From Lentisphaerota bacterium (GTDB lineage Bacteria > Verrucomicrobiota > Lentisphaeria > Victivallales > Victivallaceae): a stretch of 41,881 nt of DNA. This document shows, in pieces, positions 23,231 to 31,396 of the stretch. Location of the stretch: the NCBI GenBank assembly GCA_015061775.1, contig SUVY01000017.1:1-41881 (forward strand). The letters run 5' to 3'. Each line of letters opens with the position of its first letter. Position 1 is the first letter of the stretch. The notes under the pieces were generated by a model. It was not told where the DNA came from. It made no database searches and saw only the letters and a program-made list of their open reading frames with translations. A program made the translations under genes and the position numbers.

Positions 23231-24264
23231 CACTGCTCCTTATGTCTCTTTTCTGCTCTCAGCTGTCCGCACGCCGCAGCCGCTCCCTTGCCCTTTTCCA
23301 CCCGGCGGGTCACCCGCGCTCCAGTCGCGGCAACGGTCTCTTCAAATCTCTCGATATCACGCAGCGCAGGACGCCGGAACTGGCTCGATGTATCATTATA
23401 GGGTATCAGATTGATTTTCGCATGGTGGCGGTAGGCGAGCTTTCCCAACCTCTCTGCGTGGTCAACTGAGTCATTGATTCCGGATATCAGCGTGTACTCA
23501 AGCGTGTACTGCCGCCCCGATGAACGGCTCCAGTTGTCCGCTGCCTCGAGGATATCCCCGACCGGGTAACGCAGCGCGTCAGGAATCAGTTTCGCGCGGG
23601 TCACATCATCCGGAGCATGCAGACTCACAGCAAGATTATACTCGCGTTTGAGAGAAGCAAATTTTTCCATTCCCGGAATATAGCCGCTGGTCGATACAGT
23701 TATGCGGCGCGGAGACATGCCGAAGTCTCCCGTAAGTTTTTCCAGAGCGGCAAACAGCTCTTTGGTATTGAGCAAGCCCTCTCCGATGCCCATGAATACG
23801 ATGTTGTCGCACTTGGCTCCGATGCGGCTGCAGCCGTAGAGGAACTCTTCGATGATCTCTCCGCAGCTCAGGTTGCGGACAAGACCGTTGGCTCCGCTCG
23901 CGCAGAAGCGGCATCCCACCGGACAACCAATTTGCGTACTCAGGCACAGCGTGCGTTTCTCGTTCATCGGGATCACCGCGACTTCTATCATCTCTCCGTC
24001 GCAGAGCGCGAGGCGGAGCTTTTCCACCTCATCAGGAGAACCTGCCACCGCGTCGATGGTGCTCGATGGAGCATAAAAATCCTCCGCCAACGCCTCTTTC
24101 ACCGCTTTGGGAAGGCTGCTCAGGCTCTCCACGTTGAGCGCAAGTTTGTCGTGGATATGACGGAATATCTGGTCGCTTCTGAATCGCGGAAAACCGCGTT
24201 TCGCGCACCACTCTTCAAGCTGTTTACTGCTGGCGGAAACCAGAAACTCTTTTTCAAATGCCAT
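23230..24264 (-). CDS. rlmN: 23S rRNA (adenine-C2)-methyltransferase, RlmN family
   Basis: A 344-aa radical-SAM methyltransferase. It has the 4Fe-4S motif C114-x3-C118-x2-C121 in 'GCPVGCRFCASG', 'HAPDD' and 'SGINDS' in the barrel, and the C-terminal methyl-carrying cysteine C332 in 'AACGQL'. RlmN methylates A2503 of 23S rRNA and A37 of some tRNAs. Two deviations from the usual pattern: the SAM-binding 'GMGEP' is 'GIGEG' (159-163), and the segment before C332 lacks the normal 'RG.DI'. It may therefore be a divergent paralogue. It sits between the TPR gene and the lipoprotein gene in an operon. Confidence 0.85.
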   Translation of the reverse strand: MAFEKEFLVSASSKQLEEWCAKRGFPRFRSDQIFRHIHDKLALNVESLSSLPKAVKEALAEDFYAPSSTIDAVAGSPDEVEKLRLALCDGEMIEVAVIPMNEKRTLCLSTQIGCPVGCRFCASGANGLVRNLSCGEIIEEFLYGCSRIGAKCDNIVFMGIGEGLLNTKELFAALEKLTGDFGMSPRRITVSTSGYIPGMEKFASLKREYNLAVSLHAPDDVTRAKLIPDALRYPVGDILEAADNWSRSSGRQYTLEYTLISGINDSVDHAERLGKLAYRHHAKINLIPYNDTSSQFRRPALRDIERFEETVAATGARVTRRVEKGKGAAAACGQLRAEKRHKEQ

Positions 24265-24265
24265 T

Positions 24266-25747
24266 TTATTTGAGCTCCTTGAGTTTCTTTTCGGCGGAAC
24301 GGGGATCGAAACTCGCGTCTCCTTTGCCCATATCCAGAGCGCGCCGGTAGTATTTCTGCGCCTGATACAAATTTCCCTGCGCCCGCGCGATGTCTCCGGC
24401 GTGCTCGAGGATCACCGATGCCGGAGTCTCAAGGTCGATTTTTCTCAGGGCATCTTCGATATAGTTCTGCGCCTCGGCGTAGAGTCCTCTGCGGTAACAC
24501 GCGTAGGCGAGACTGTCCAGATAGGCGGCGTTGTCAGGCTCGGCGGATACGACTTTGCGCAGAGTTTTTTCCGATTTTGCAAGGTCGATGCCGAGCTCGC
24601 AGGCGGTGTAGGCAAAGGAGTTCATTTCAGATACAGTAAGTCTGCGGTTCTTACAGAGCTCCTCAGCTTCGCGGAAGAGTTTGACATCTTTGAGCAATCC
24701 CGCAGCGTAGAGTTTGTAGAAGGCTCTGCGCTCGGCGGGAAACTCCTTGTCGTCTCCGGCAAGCTTCAGCAGTTTTCCGTCATACTTTCTGGCGGCGAGG
24801 CTGATCAGCATATCTTTCTGGGCACTCCGGGGGCTGCGGGAAATATGCGTCAGCGCAGCGTTCCAGTTTCCAGCCCGCAACGCGCTCTGGAAGAGCACTG
24901 TTGTCTTAACGCTCCCGTCAAAGTCCAGACCTGCCATTATTTTTTCCGCCTTTTCATAATTCTTCAGCTTCGAGCAGTAGATCGCCTTGAAGTTCTTGAC
25001 TATCACCTCGTTTTCGCAGTTCCGGAGCACGTACTGATAGATGGCTTCGACGTAGTCCGGACAGTTTTTGTCCGCAGCCTCTGCCATGAGTTGGGTGAGC
25101 ACAGAGTATTTCGTTTCCGGAAATGCTTTTTCGCTCTCCTTTCTGATTGCTTTCAGGCAGAGCTCTTTGAGCTGCGCGCTCTTTTTCATGTCTCCGGCGA
25201 CGGCTGCGCGGTAGCTCAATGTGCAGTAGAAATAGACCTGACGATAGTATATTTTGCTCTGGTCGAGCGTGGAGGCAAACTTTTCGGCACCCTCATTGTC
25301 TCCGCACTTCAGGTGCATGGCAAGCCGGATGGTGTTGACCGTATGCGCGATTTCGTTGTCCGGATCGGGATTATAATAGCGCTCCGCCAGTTTAAGCATC
25401 GAAAGTGTCTTTTTTGCGGGCATTCGGGCTTTGTCAAAGATGACGCTTCCATGCAGGGCGATGGCGGCGTTTGCCGGATGCTTTTTCCAGATCTCTTCGT
25501 AACGCACGGCAAACTGCTTCAACTCATTGGCTGAGAGGTTGACCGTCTTCAGCAGATACAGCGCAGATGTCGGATTTTCCGGCTTTGCCTCGATCGCGTC
25601 CGCAAGCAGCATGGCGCGTGCCATCCCCTCGCGCTGGAGCGCGGCGTACAGCGTTTCATCGTATTCAGGCGAGACTGCCGCAAGCGGAAACACTATTGCC
25701 GCCGACAGTATCGCCGAAAAGAGTTTTATTGTGGAAGGCGTCCTCAT
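24266..25747 (-). CDS. Secreted TPR-repeat protein
   Basis: A 493-aa protein with a Sec signal peptide (hydrophobic core about 7-24, cleavage near 'PLAAVS'). Helical repeats follow, most clearly TPR-like near the C-terminus: 'YLDSLAYACYRRGLYAEAQ' and 'HAGDIARAQGNLYQAQKYY' (about 412-475). GAGG precedes the ATG by 5 nt. Such proteins act as periplasmic or outer-membrane scaffolds. It starts 7 nt after the aminotransferase stop. No enzymatic motif is visible. Confidence 0.85.
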   Translation of the reverse strand: MRTPSTIKLFSAILSAAIVFPLAAVSPEYDETLYAALQREGMARAMLLADAIEAKPENPTSALYLLKTVNLSANELKQFAVRYEEIWKKHPANAAIALHGSVIFDKARMPAKKTLSMLKLAERYYNPDPDNEIAHTVNTIRLAMHLKCGDNEGAEKFASTLDQSKIYYRQVYFYCTLSYRAAVAGDMKKSAQLKELCLKAIRKESEKAFPETKYSVLTQLMAEAADKNCPDYVEAIYQYVLRNCENEVIVKNFKAIYCSKLKNYEKAEKIMAGLDFDGSVKTTVLFQSALRAGNWNAALTHISRSPRSAQKDMLISLAARKYDGKLLKLAGDDKEFPAERRAFYKLYAAGLLKDVKLFREAEELCKNRRLTVSEMNSFAYTACELGIDLAKSEKTLRKVVSAEPDNAAYLDSLAYACYRRGLYAEAQNYIEDALRKIDLETPASVILEHAGDIARAQGNLYQAQKYYRRALDMGKGDASFDPRSAEKKLKELK

Positions 25748-25754
25748 TTTTACC

Positions 25755-26936
25755 TCAGTTTTTCAAACTGCTGACAAAGGCTTTTATCCGTTTGGCGGCC
25801 TCGGCAAGCTCGCTCATTCCGGTGGCGTAACTGCAGCGGCAGAAGCCTGCGCCTCCCGGTCCGAAAGCGGTTCCGGGAACGATCGCCACGTGCTGCTCTT
25901 TGAGCAGTCTCTGGGCGAATTCCTCTTCGGATAATCCGGTGTGCGATACTTCACAGAATGCGTAAAACGCTCCGTTGGGCAGGTGGCACGGAAGGTCCGC
26001 CTCATTGAGTTTGCGCACGAAAAAGTCGCGTCTCGCCCGGTAGCTCTCGCGCATTTTTGCCATCTCGTTTCCTCCGCGCTTCAGCGCTTCGAGCGCAGCC
26101 GCCTGAGCCATGGTCGGAGCACACATGATGGCGTACTGGTGTATCTTCATCATCGCGTCGATGACGTTCTGCGGTCCGCAGGCATAGCCGACGCGCCAGC
26201 CGGTCATGGCGAACGCCTTGGAAAATCCGTGGAGAAATATTGTCCGCTCCTTCATTCCCGGAAGGCTTGCGATGCTCACGTGCTCCCCGTCGTAGGTGAG
26301 CTCGGAGTATATCTCATCGCTCAGTACCAATAGATCGTGCTTTATGGCGATTTGCGCGAGCTGTTCGAGCCTTGATCTATCCATGACTGCTCCCGTGGGG
26401 TTGCAGGGAAAGTTTATCAGTATCGCTTTGGTGCGCGGCGTGATCTTTGCTTCAACGTCTTTGGGGTCGAGAGCAAACCGGTTCTCTTTTATCGTGGTGA
26501 CGGGAACCGGTACTCCGTGCGCCATTTTTATCTCTGCCGGATAGGAGACATAGCAGGGCTCGGAGTAGATTATCTCATCTCCGGGCTCGGTTATCGCGCG
26601 GATCACCAGATCGACCGCTTCGCTCACTCCGACGGTGACGATGCACTGTGAGCGGCTGTCGTAATCGACGCCGTAGTTGCGCGAAACGTACTCGCAGATG
26701 GCTTTGCGCAGCGCAGGAGTTCCCAGATTGCTGGTGTAGCTCGTTCTTCCGCGCTCGATGGAGTAGATTCCGCTTTCGCGTATCGTCCACGGAGTAGTGA
26801 AATCAGGCTCTCCGACGCCGAGACTTATGACGTCGTCCATCTGGGTGACCAGGTCGAAAAATGCCCTTATTCCGCTTTTTGGAAGCTCAGCTATATGTTT
26901 TGAAACGAAATCACGGGGTGACTTTGAGGCGTTCAT
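25755..26936 (-). CDS. Class I/II aminotransferase (aspartate aminotransferase family)
   Basis: A 393-aa PLP-dependent fold-type I aminotransferase. The PLP lysine is K240 in 'HGFSKAFAMTGWR'. Other landmarks are N179 in 'FPCNPTG', D207 and Y210 in 'SDEIYSE', and R248. I choose ATG 26936 with GGAGG 12 nt upstream; a TTG at 26945 is possible. It overlaps the Lrp-type regulator gene by 26 nt. Regulators of this family often control amino-acid genes, so the two may form a unit. Substrate (aspartate, alanine, aromatic) cannot be fixed from motifs. Confidence 0.9.
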   Translation of the reverse strand: MNASKSPRDFVSKHIAELPKSGIRAFFDLVTQMDDVISLGVGEPDFTTPWTIRESGIYSIERGRTSYTSNLGTPALRKAICEYVSRNYGVDYDSRSQCIVTVGVSEAVDLVIRAITEPGDEIIYSEPCYVSYPAEIKMAHGVPVPVTTIKENRFALDPKDVEAKITPRTKAILINFPCNPTGAVMDRSRLEQLAQIAIKHDLLVLSDEIYSELTYDGEHVSIASLPGMKERTIFLHGFSKAFAMTGWRVGYACGPQNVIDAMMKIHQYAIMCAPTMAQAAALEALKRGGNEMAKMRESYRARRDFFVRKLNEADLPCHLPNGAFYAFCEVSHTGLSEEEFAQRLLKEQHVAIVPGTAFGPGGAGFCRCSYATGMSELAEAAKRIKAFVSSLKN

Positions 26937-27390
26937 AATCTTCAAAATCCTCCATGATTCTGCCGGATTCTTTGTACTTTTTGAGCATGAAGCCCGTCGA
27001 GGTGGACTGTACTCCGTCGATGGTGGCGAGCTTCGATGCGACGAAATTGGCGACTTCGTTGAGGGATTTGCCGTTGATGGTGATGAGCAGGTCGAAGCTT
27101 CCGGATATCAGACAGAGGTCGGACACCTCGGGGTAGCGGGCGATGCGCTGCGCGACCTGGTCGAAGCCTCCGTCGCGGTTCGGAGTCACTTTGACTTCGA
27201 TGACTGCTTTGACTTTTCCGTCATCGACAGAGCCGTCGCAGATGGCGGTGTAGCCGCGGATGATATGGGAGTCTTCGAGCTCTTTTATCATCTTTTCGAC
27301 GGCTGATGTCTCAAAATTTCCGAGTTCGGCGATCTCCGCTGCCGAGATGCGGGCGTTTTCACGCAGGGCGTTGAGGACAAAGTTTTTCAT
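26911..27390 (-). CDS. Lrp/AsnC-family transcriptional regulator
   Basis: A 159-aa protein with an N-terminal winged HTH (about 5-48, 'ISAAEIAELGNFETSAVEKMI') and a C-terminal ligand-binding RAM domain (about 60-140, 'VKAVIEVKVTP', 'DLCLISGSFDLLITI'). Length and layout are those of Lrp/AsnC, which sense amino acids. It overlaps cdsA upstream by 4 nt (ATGA) and the aminotransferase downstream. The HTH is somewhat short at its N-terminus compared with Lrp. Confidence 0.9.
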   Translation of the reverse strand: MKNFVLNALRENARISAAEIAELGNFETSAVEKMIKELEDSHIIRGYTAICDGSVDDGKVKAVIEVKVTPNRDGGFDQVAQRIARYPEVSDLCLISGSFDLLITINGKSLNEVANFVASKLATIDGVQSTSTGFMLKKYKESGRIMEDFEDYERLKVTP

Positions 27391-28238
27391 GCTGTAAAGA
27401 GTCCGAAAAAGATGTTGATGAGTGTCACGACGATTCCGACGTAGATGAAGCTGTCGAGGACGTCAAAAGCTCCGCCCATACCGGGTATCCAGTTGCCTGA
27501 GTCCTTGACGCCGCAGACGCGTTTGAGACCGGATTCGGTGATGTCTCCGAAGAAACTGCAGATGCCGAGGATGACCGCGAGGATGATGTATTTTGCGAGC
27601 TCGGCGTCAGCTCCGGCAAAGCGGAAGAATATCAGACTTACGCCGACCGAAAGCGCGATGCCTCCGATAAGCCCCTCCCAGGATTTCTTGGGGCTGAGCG
27701 CGGGAGCGATCTTGTGGTTGCCTCCCGGAAGAAGTTTGCCGGAGAGCATTCCGAAGATGTAGCCTCCGGTATCGGTCGCCTTGGTGACCAGTATCACGTA
27801 GATGAGCAGATTCACGTTGCTGAAGTTGTAGTAGTAGAGGTTCAGCACCAGCACCAGCGGAAGTCCCAGCGCGAGCAGCACTCCGAAGCTGCCGACCATG
27901 CGGCGGAACATCTTTTCGTTTTTGAACAGTATGACGATCCACGGAACTGCCAGCAGAGCGACTCCGGAGGCGGCAAACGTCAGGGATACGTCGAAGAAAA
28001 ACATCCTCATCAGACAGAAGAAAAGCGCGTATGCTCCTCCGAGGATGCCGCAGAAGACCGGATAGCACGGAAGCTTGATGTTGAGCAGCAGTTTTCCCGC
28101 CTCATGGAGCGCAAGACCCACCGCAAGCGGAGCGCAGACGGCAAAAAGAGCGTTGCGCAGCGTCTCATTGGGAGCGAAAAATATCGCCCAGAGCAGCGCA
28201 AGCAGGAGCGGAAAACTTATGATACGGTGTTTGAGCAT
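27387..28238 (-). CDS. cdsA: Phosphatidate cytidylyltransferase
   Basis: A 283-aa multi-pass membrane protein (about 8 helices) with the CDP-diglyceride synthase pattern near the C-terminus: 'SPKKSWEGLIGG', then 'SGLKRVCGVKDSGNWIPGMGG' followed by 'FDVLDS'. It makes CDP-diacylglycerol from CTP and phosphatidate for phospholipid synthesis. AAGGAG lies about 10 nt upstream of the ATG. 'PGMGGAFDVLDS' differs slightly from the classic PGHGG-x2-DR-x-DS, but the spacing is kept. It follows the gmhA-like gene by 18 nt. Confidence 0.93.
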   Translation of the reverse strand: MLKHRIISFPLLLALLWAIFFAPNETLRNALFAVCAPLAVGLALHEAGKLLLNIKLPCYPVFCGILGGAYALFFCLMRMFFFDVSLTFAASGVALLAVPWIVILFKNEKMFRRMVGSFGVLLALGLPLVLVLNLYYYNFSNVNLLIYVILVTKATDTGGYIFGMLSGKLLPGGNHKIAPALSPKKSWEGLIGGIALSVGVSLIFFRFAGADAELAKYIILAVILGICSFFGDITESGLKRVCGVKDSGNWIPGMGGAFDVLDSFIYVGIVVTLINIFFGLFTA

Positions 28239-28256
28239 GGTTGAAAAGTCTCCTTT

Positions 28257-28898
28257 TTATTTGTGATTTCCGAAAATTGCGTCTTCGACTTCAAGACAGA
28301 AGGCGTGGTAGATCGGAAGGTGGAGCTCCTGTATCTTGAAGGTCTCGCTCTCAGGAGCCGCGATCACCAGATCGGCGTATTTTTCGCAGACTCCGTGTTT
28401 GTTTCCGGTGAGCAGTATGGAGTAGATACCGGCAGTTTTTGCAGCCATGAGGGCGTATTTGATGTTTTCGGCATTGCCTCCGGTGCTGATTCCGAGGAAG
28501 ATGTCTCCTTTTCTGCCGAGGGCGAGCAGCTGCTGGGCAAAGGAGATGCTCGCGTCAACGTCGTTGGCAAACGCGCTGTTGAATCCCGGGTGCGAGAGCA
28601 GGGAGACGGCTCGGAGACCCTTCTGGAGACGGGAGGCTTTCTCTCTTGCCTCAGCTCCGAAAAGCTCTTCCCACTTGTCGAGCGACTCTTTGTCGAAGGG
28701 ACGCAGACTTTTGAAGCCCTTGAGCAGCTCTCCGCAGATATGGTCGGCGTCGGAAGCACTTCCTCCGTTTCCGGCGACGAAGAAGGTTCCGCCATTGCGG
28801 AAGAGCTCCACCGTGCGCCTGACCGCCTCTTCAAGCTGAGGAACGACTGATTCAAGAGCAGGGTGCCGCACGACAGCTTCATTTATCCAGTATGACAT
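28257..28898 (-). CDS. gmhA: Phosphoheptose isomerase-like SIS-domain protein
   Basis: A 213-aa SIS-fold isomerase with the GmhA signature: 'AGNGGSASDADH' (42-53), H53 and E57 in 'DHICGE', and Q190 and H198 in 'QELHLPIYH', matching the metal/catalytic residues of E. coli GmhA (H61, E65, Q172, H180). It would convert sedoheptulose-7-phosphate to D-glycero-manno-heptose-7-phosphate for LPS core or S-layer glycans. About 20 residues longer than E. coli GmhA owing to an insert at about 62-85. First gene of the seven-gene minus-strand operon. Confidence 0.88.
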   Translation of the reverse strand: MSYWINEAVVRHPALESVVPQLEEAVRRTVELFRNGGTFFVAGNGGSASDADHICGELLKGFKSLRPFDKESLDKWEELFGAEAREKASRLQKGLRAVSLLSHPGFNSAFANDVDASISFAQQLLALGRKGDIFLGISTGGNAENIKYALMAAKTAGIYSILLTGNKHGVCEKYADLVIAAPESETFKIQELHLPIYHAFCLEVEDAIFGNHK

Positions 28899-29052
28899 GT
28901 GTATAATTCCTTATATTTAAAGAGCAGTGTATCACATATTATAAGATAACACAGCAATATTCCATTTTCAATCACGAACAAAAAGAATACACCGCTTTTT
29001 CTTGCCTCGATGCTAGTCACGCTTGTCCGGCGCAAGAAGAAGGAAGGCTCCT

Positions 29053-29232
29053 GAACGGGGATGAACGGAGAGAACGGAGAGAACGGAGCATCAATGTATA
29101 GGGTGAAGTATTCCGCACGCCGTCGTGTGCAGAGCACCTTTGCCGTGCAAATATTGCCGCAAACTGAGGCGTGCCGCAAAATCCACCCCGGCTTATCTGT
29201 TCACTCCGTTCAATTCCGTTCAATTCCGTTCT
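29053..29232. repeat. Array-core-inverted-array element B (9-10 bp unit GAACGGAGA)
   Basis: Four GAACGG-type units (29053-29089), a core with GTGAAGTATTCCGCACGC and, on the other side, GCGTGCCGC and CCACCCCGG, and then the inverted unit (29199-29231). It fills most of the 28899-29279 gap between uppS and the gmhA-like gene. The remainder (28899-29052) is AT-rich and probably holds the gmhA promoter, but I could not fix one. Confidence 0.75.
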
Positions 29233-29279
29233 GAGGGCTGGCAGCCTTTCTGACGCTGGTTCAGAACGTCTCTGACGGG

Positions 29280-29972
29280 TCACTTGGTTTCAGAAACAAC
29301 GCCTCCGAAGCGGCGTTTGCGCTTGCCGAAGGAGTCGAGCGCTTTCTGGAACTCAGCCTTGTCGAAGTCCGGCCAATGGGTCTCGGTGACGTAGATCTCG
29401 GAGTAGCTGAGCTCCCAGAGCATGAAGTTGCTCAGACGCAGCTCTCCGCTGGTGCGGATCAGCAGGTCGGGGTCGGGGATATCCGGCGCGTAGAGGTATT
29501 TTGCGAACTCTTTTTCGTCGATTTTGGCTCCGGGACCCTTTTCGGAGATGATTTTATTGACCGCATCGACGATCTCGGCTCTGCCTCCGTAGCTCAGGGC
29601 GATGTTGATGGTGAGACCTGTGTTGTTTTCAGTCTCTTTGATGCATTTGAGCAGGCTCTTGCGAGCCGGAAGCGGAAGATCTTCCGTTCTGCCGATGGTG
29701 CGCAGGCGGACGTTGTTTTTCATCATGTCAGGAAGCCTTCCCTCGGTGATCTCGCTCACCAGCTTCATCAGGAACGCCACCTCAGCCGGAGGCCGTTTCC
29801 AGTTTTCGGTGCTGAAAGCGTAGAGGGTGAGGTACTTTATTCCGAATTCTCTTGCGGCGTCGGCGATGCGCGAGATGTTGTCTGCTCCGGCTTTGTGACC
29901 GTCGCTGCGGGTGAGTCCGCGCGATTCAGCCCAGCGGCCGTTTCCGTCCATGATGATGGCGATGTGTTCCAT
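29280..29972 (-). CDS. uppS: Undecaprenyl diphosphate synthase
   Basis: A 230-aa cis-prenyltransferase with 'MDGNGRWA' (8-15, catalytic D9), 'YAFSTENWKRP' and the C-terminal 'LIRTSGELRLSNFMLWE' and 'WPDF' motifs. It builds C55 undecaprenyl diphosphate, the carrier for peptidoglycan and O-antigen subunits. Length is normal (E. coli 253). It starts 15 nt after nadK. The nadK-uppS-cdsA order, here interrupted by a repeat element and other genes, recalls the common uppS-cdsA pairing. Confidence 0.95.
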   Translation of the reverse strand: MEHIAIIMDGNGRWAESRGLTRSDGHKAGADNISRIADAAREFGIKYLTLYAFSTENWKRPPAEVAFLMKLVSEITEGRLPDMMKNNVRLRTIGRTEDLPLPARKSLLKCIKETENNTGLTINIALSYGGRAEIVDAVNKIISEKGPGAKIDEKEFAKYLYAPDIPDPDLLIRTSGELRLSNFMLWELSYSEIYVTETHWPDFDKAEFQKALDSFGKRKRRFGGVVSETK

Positions 29973-29987
29973 AGTATGAGTGTTCCC

Positions 29988-30737
29988 TTATTGATTTTTC
30001 AAGCCCGCGAAGGGCAGTTTATTGGGGTGTCTGAGCAGGCGGCACTTGGGGCACATGAAGCCTGCAAGATCCCAGATGAGAGCCTGTTCGCCCGCGATGG
30101 AAAAGAGGACGGTGTCCCCTTCGTTCACGGTGATGCGCTCAGGAGAGTTGTCCGCAAGAAGTATTCCGGGACCGCGGGTGATGGTGACTTCGACGGTCGA
30201 ACTCTCTTTGAGTACGAGGTGATCGACCTCCTCGGTGGAGTTGCTGAAGGCGAGTCCGAGCCCCGTTCTGAAGAGACTGTGGGTGATGCTCCTGTAATAC
30301 GCGCTGCTGCCGTGCGGAGAGGCGAGACAAACACCGTCTCCGGCGACTTCGTTGGCGTAGAGTTCTCCGTCGATCTTGACGCGGTATCTGAGTGCGCTGC
30401 CGAAGTCGGCATTGTGCAGAAAGACGTCGTTGAGGGCGGTGAGGGTCTTTCCGTTCACGGAGGCTTTGACTTTGACAAGACGGGTCAACTCATACTCTCC
30501 GGAAGAAAACTTTTCCAGCCTCGCTTCGAGCGCGTGTTCAGGGCAGGTCGGAGCGGTCGCCGCGTCGCGGATCGGAAATTTGGGGACTCCGGGATAATCG
30601 CGCTCAGCTCCGAGCAGGGAGCCGTCTCCGCCGTGGGTGATGACGACGGAAAAATCATCATTGCTCTCCCTGAGAGAGTATTTTCCCAGAAGGGGAGCGA
30701 TATCCCCGAGGTTTTTGCCCAGCAGTTTTATATTCAC
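29988..30737 (-). CDS. nadK: NAD kinase
   Basis: A 249-aa NAD kinase with 'THGGDGSLL' (34-42), the 'LNDVFLHN' segment in place of the usual NE/D motif, and 'GDGVCLASPHGSSAYYRS' corresponding to the usual GDGV..ATPTGSTAY. It makes NADP from NAD and ATP. The start is GTG 30737, overlapping the stop of the upstream methyltransferase (GTGA) with AAAGGAG 6 nt before it. The 249-aa length is short compared with about 290 in E. coli. The ASPHGSS variant is a mild departure. Confidence 0.9.
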   Translation of the reverse strand: MNIKLLGKNLGDIAPLLGKYSLRESNDDFSVVITHGGDGSLLGAERDYPGVPKFPIRDAATAPTCPEHALEARLEKFSSGEYELTRLVKVKASVNGKTLTALNDVFLHNADFGSALRYRVKIDGELYANEVAGDGVCLASPHGSSAYYRSITHSLFRTGLGLAFSNSTEEVDHLVLKESSTVEVTITRGPGILLADNSPERITVNEGDTVLFSIAGEQALIWDLAGFMCPKCRLLRHPNKLPFAGLKNQ

Positions 30738-31231
30738 GGTCGGTCTCCTTTGTCAAAAGTGCTTCCTGTTACAGCTATTATAGCGTATGCAATTGCGGCG
30801 GCGGCATTGCCGACGTTGATGCTTGCCTTGCTGCCCGCCATGGGCAGACTTACTTTTCCGTCGCAGAGTTCGAGGGCGTCATCGGATACTCCGAGAGCTT
30901 CGTTGCCCATGATGACGGCGAGGGGGAAACGGTAGGATTTTTTCCAGGCGAAATCCTCATCGCTCCCGGGCTCGGCTGCGAGGATCATCTGATAACCCTC
31001 TTTCCTGAGCTGCACGACAGCCTCCGCGGCGGAGCTGAACACCCGGCAGGGAACCAGTTTATCGGTTCCCATCGCCGTCTTTTCAAGTTTGGGGTGCGGA
31101 GGAGCCGGAGTGTACCCGCAGGCGATTATCTCGCTTGCACCCACGGCTTCGGCGATCCTGAAGATGTTTCCTGTATTGTGCGCGCTGCGAAGTCTGTCAA
31201 GAATGAGACAGAAACGGCGTTGTTCCGACAT
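30734..31231 (-). CDS. SpoU/TrmH-family RNA 2'-O-methyltransferase
   Basis: A 165-aa SPOUT methyltransferase with motif 1 'SAHNTGNIFRIAEAVGA' (17-32), motif 2 'VIMGNEALGVS' (107-117) and motif 3 'LPMAGSKASINVGNAAAAI' (129-147). Such enzymes 2'-O-methylate tRNA (TrmH/TrmL) or rRNA. I start at ATG 31231 with GAGG 5 nt upstream. The same frame is open far beyond, through lpxA and gpmI on the opposite strand, but only this part has protein-family content. First gene of the trmH-nadK-uppS unit. Confidence 0.9.
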   Translation of the reverse strand: MSEQRRFCLILDRLRSAHNTGNIFRIAEAVGASEIIACGYTPAPPHPKLEKTAMGTDKLVPCRVFSSAAEAVVQLRKEGYQMILAAEPGSDEDFAWKKSYRFPLAVIMGNEALGVSDDALELCDGKVSLPMAGSKASINVGNAAAAIAYAIIAVTGSTFDKGDRP

Positions 31232-31262
31232 AAAAACCTCGTGAAAGAGTTGAAAAATCCAG

Positions 31263-31291
31263 CATATAAAGCGTCTTTTTCTTAAAGTAAA
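31263..31291 (-). promoter_or_regulatory. Candidate promoter of the trmH-nadK-uppS unit
   Basis: On the minus strand TTTACT (31291-31286), 17 bp, TATATG (31268-31263), 32 nt upstream of the start codon. Weaker than the other candidates in its -10. Confidence 0.5.
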
Positions 31292-31324
31292 CGCAAAAAT
31301 TGGTTTTTGCAAGCGTTTTGCCGC

Positions 31325-31352
31325 TTGCTTAACGGATTTTTGAATGTATATT
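31325..31352 (+). promoter_or_regulatory. Candidate promoter of lpxA
   Basis: TTGCTT (31325-31330), a 16-bp spacer and TATATT (31347-31352), 45 nt upstream of the lpxA ATG, divergent from the trmH promoter. Confidence 0.6.
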
Positions 31353-31396
31353 ATTACTGTAACATATTGTTTATCCAAATATAAGGGGAATAGAAA

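Noticed and set aside
22781-23401. Plus-strand 206-codon frame
   Set aside because: It starts in the long-hairpin repeat and runs antisense to the lipoprotein and rlmN genes.
24401-25534. Plus-strand 377-codon frame
   Set aside because: Antisense to the TPR-protein gene, which has a signal peptide, a ribosome binding site and recognisable repeats.
29376-30935. A 519-codon plus-strand open frame
   Set aside because: Antisense to uppS, nadK and trmH, whose motifs are unmistakable. No family content of its own.
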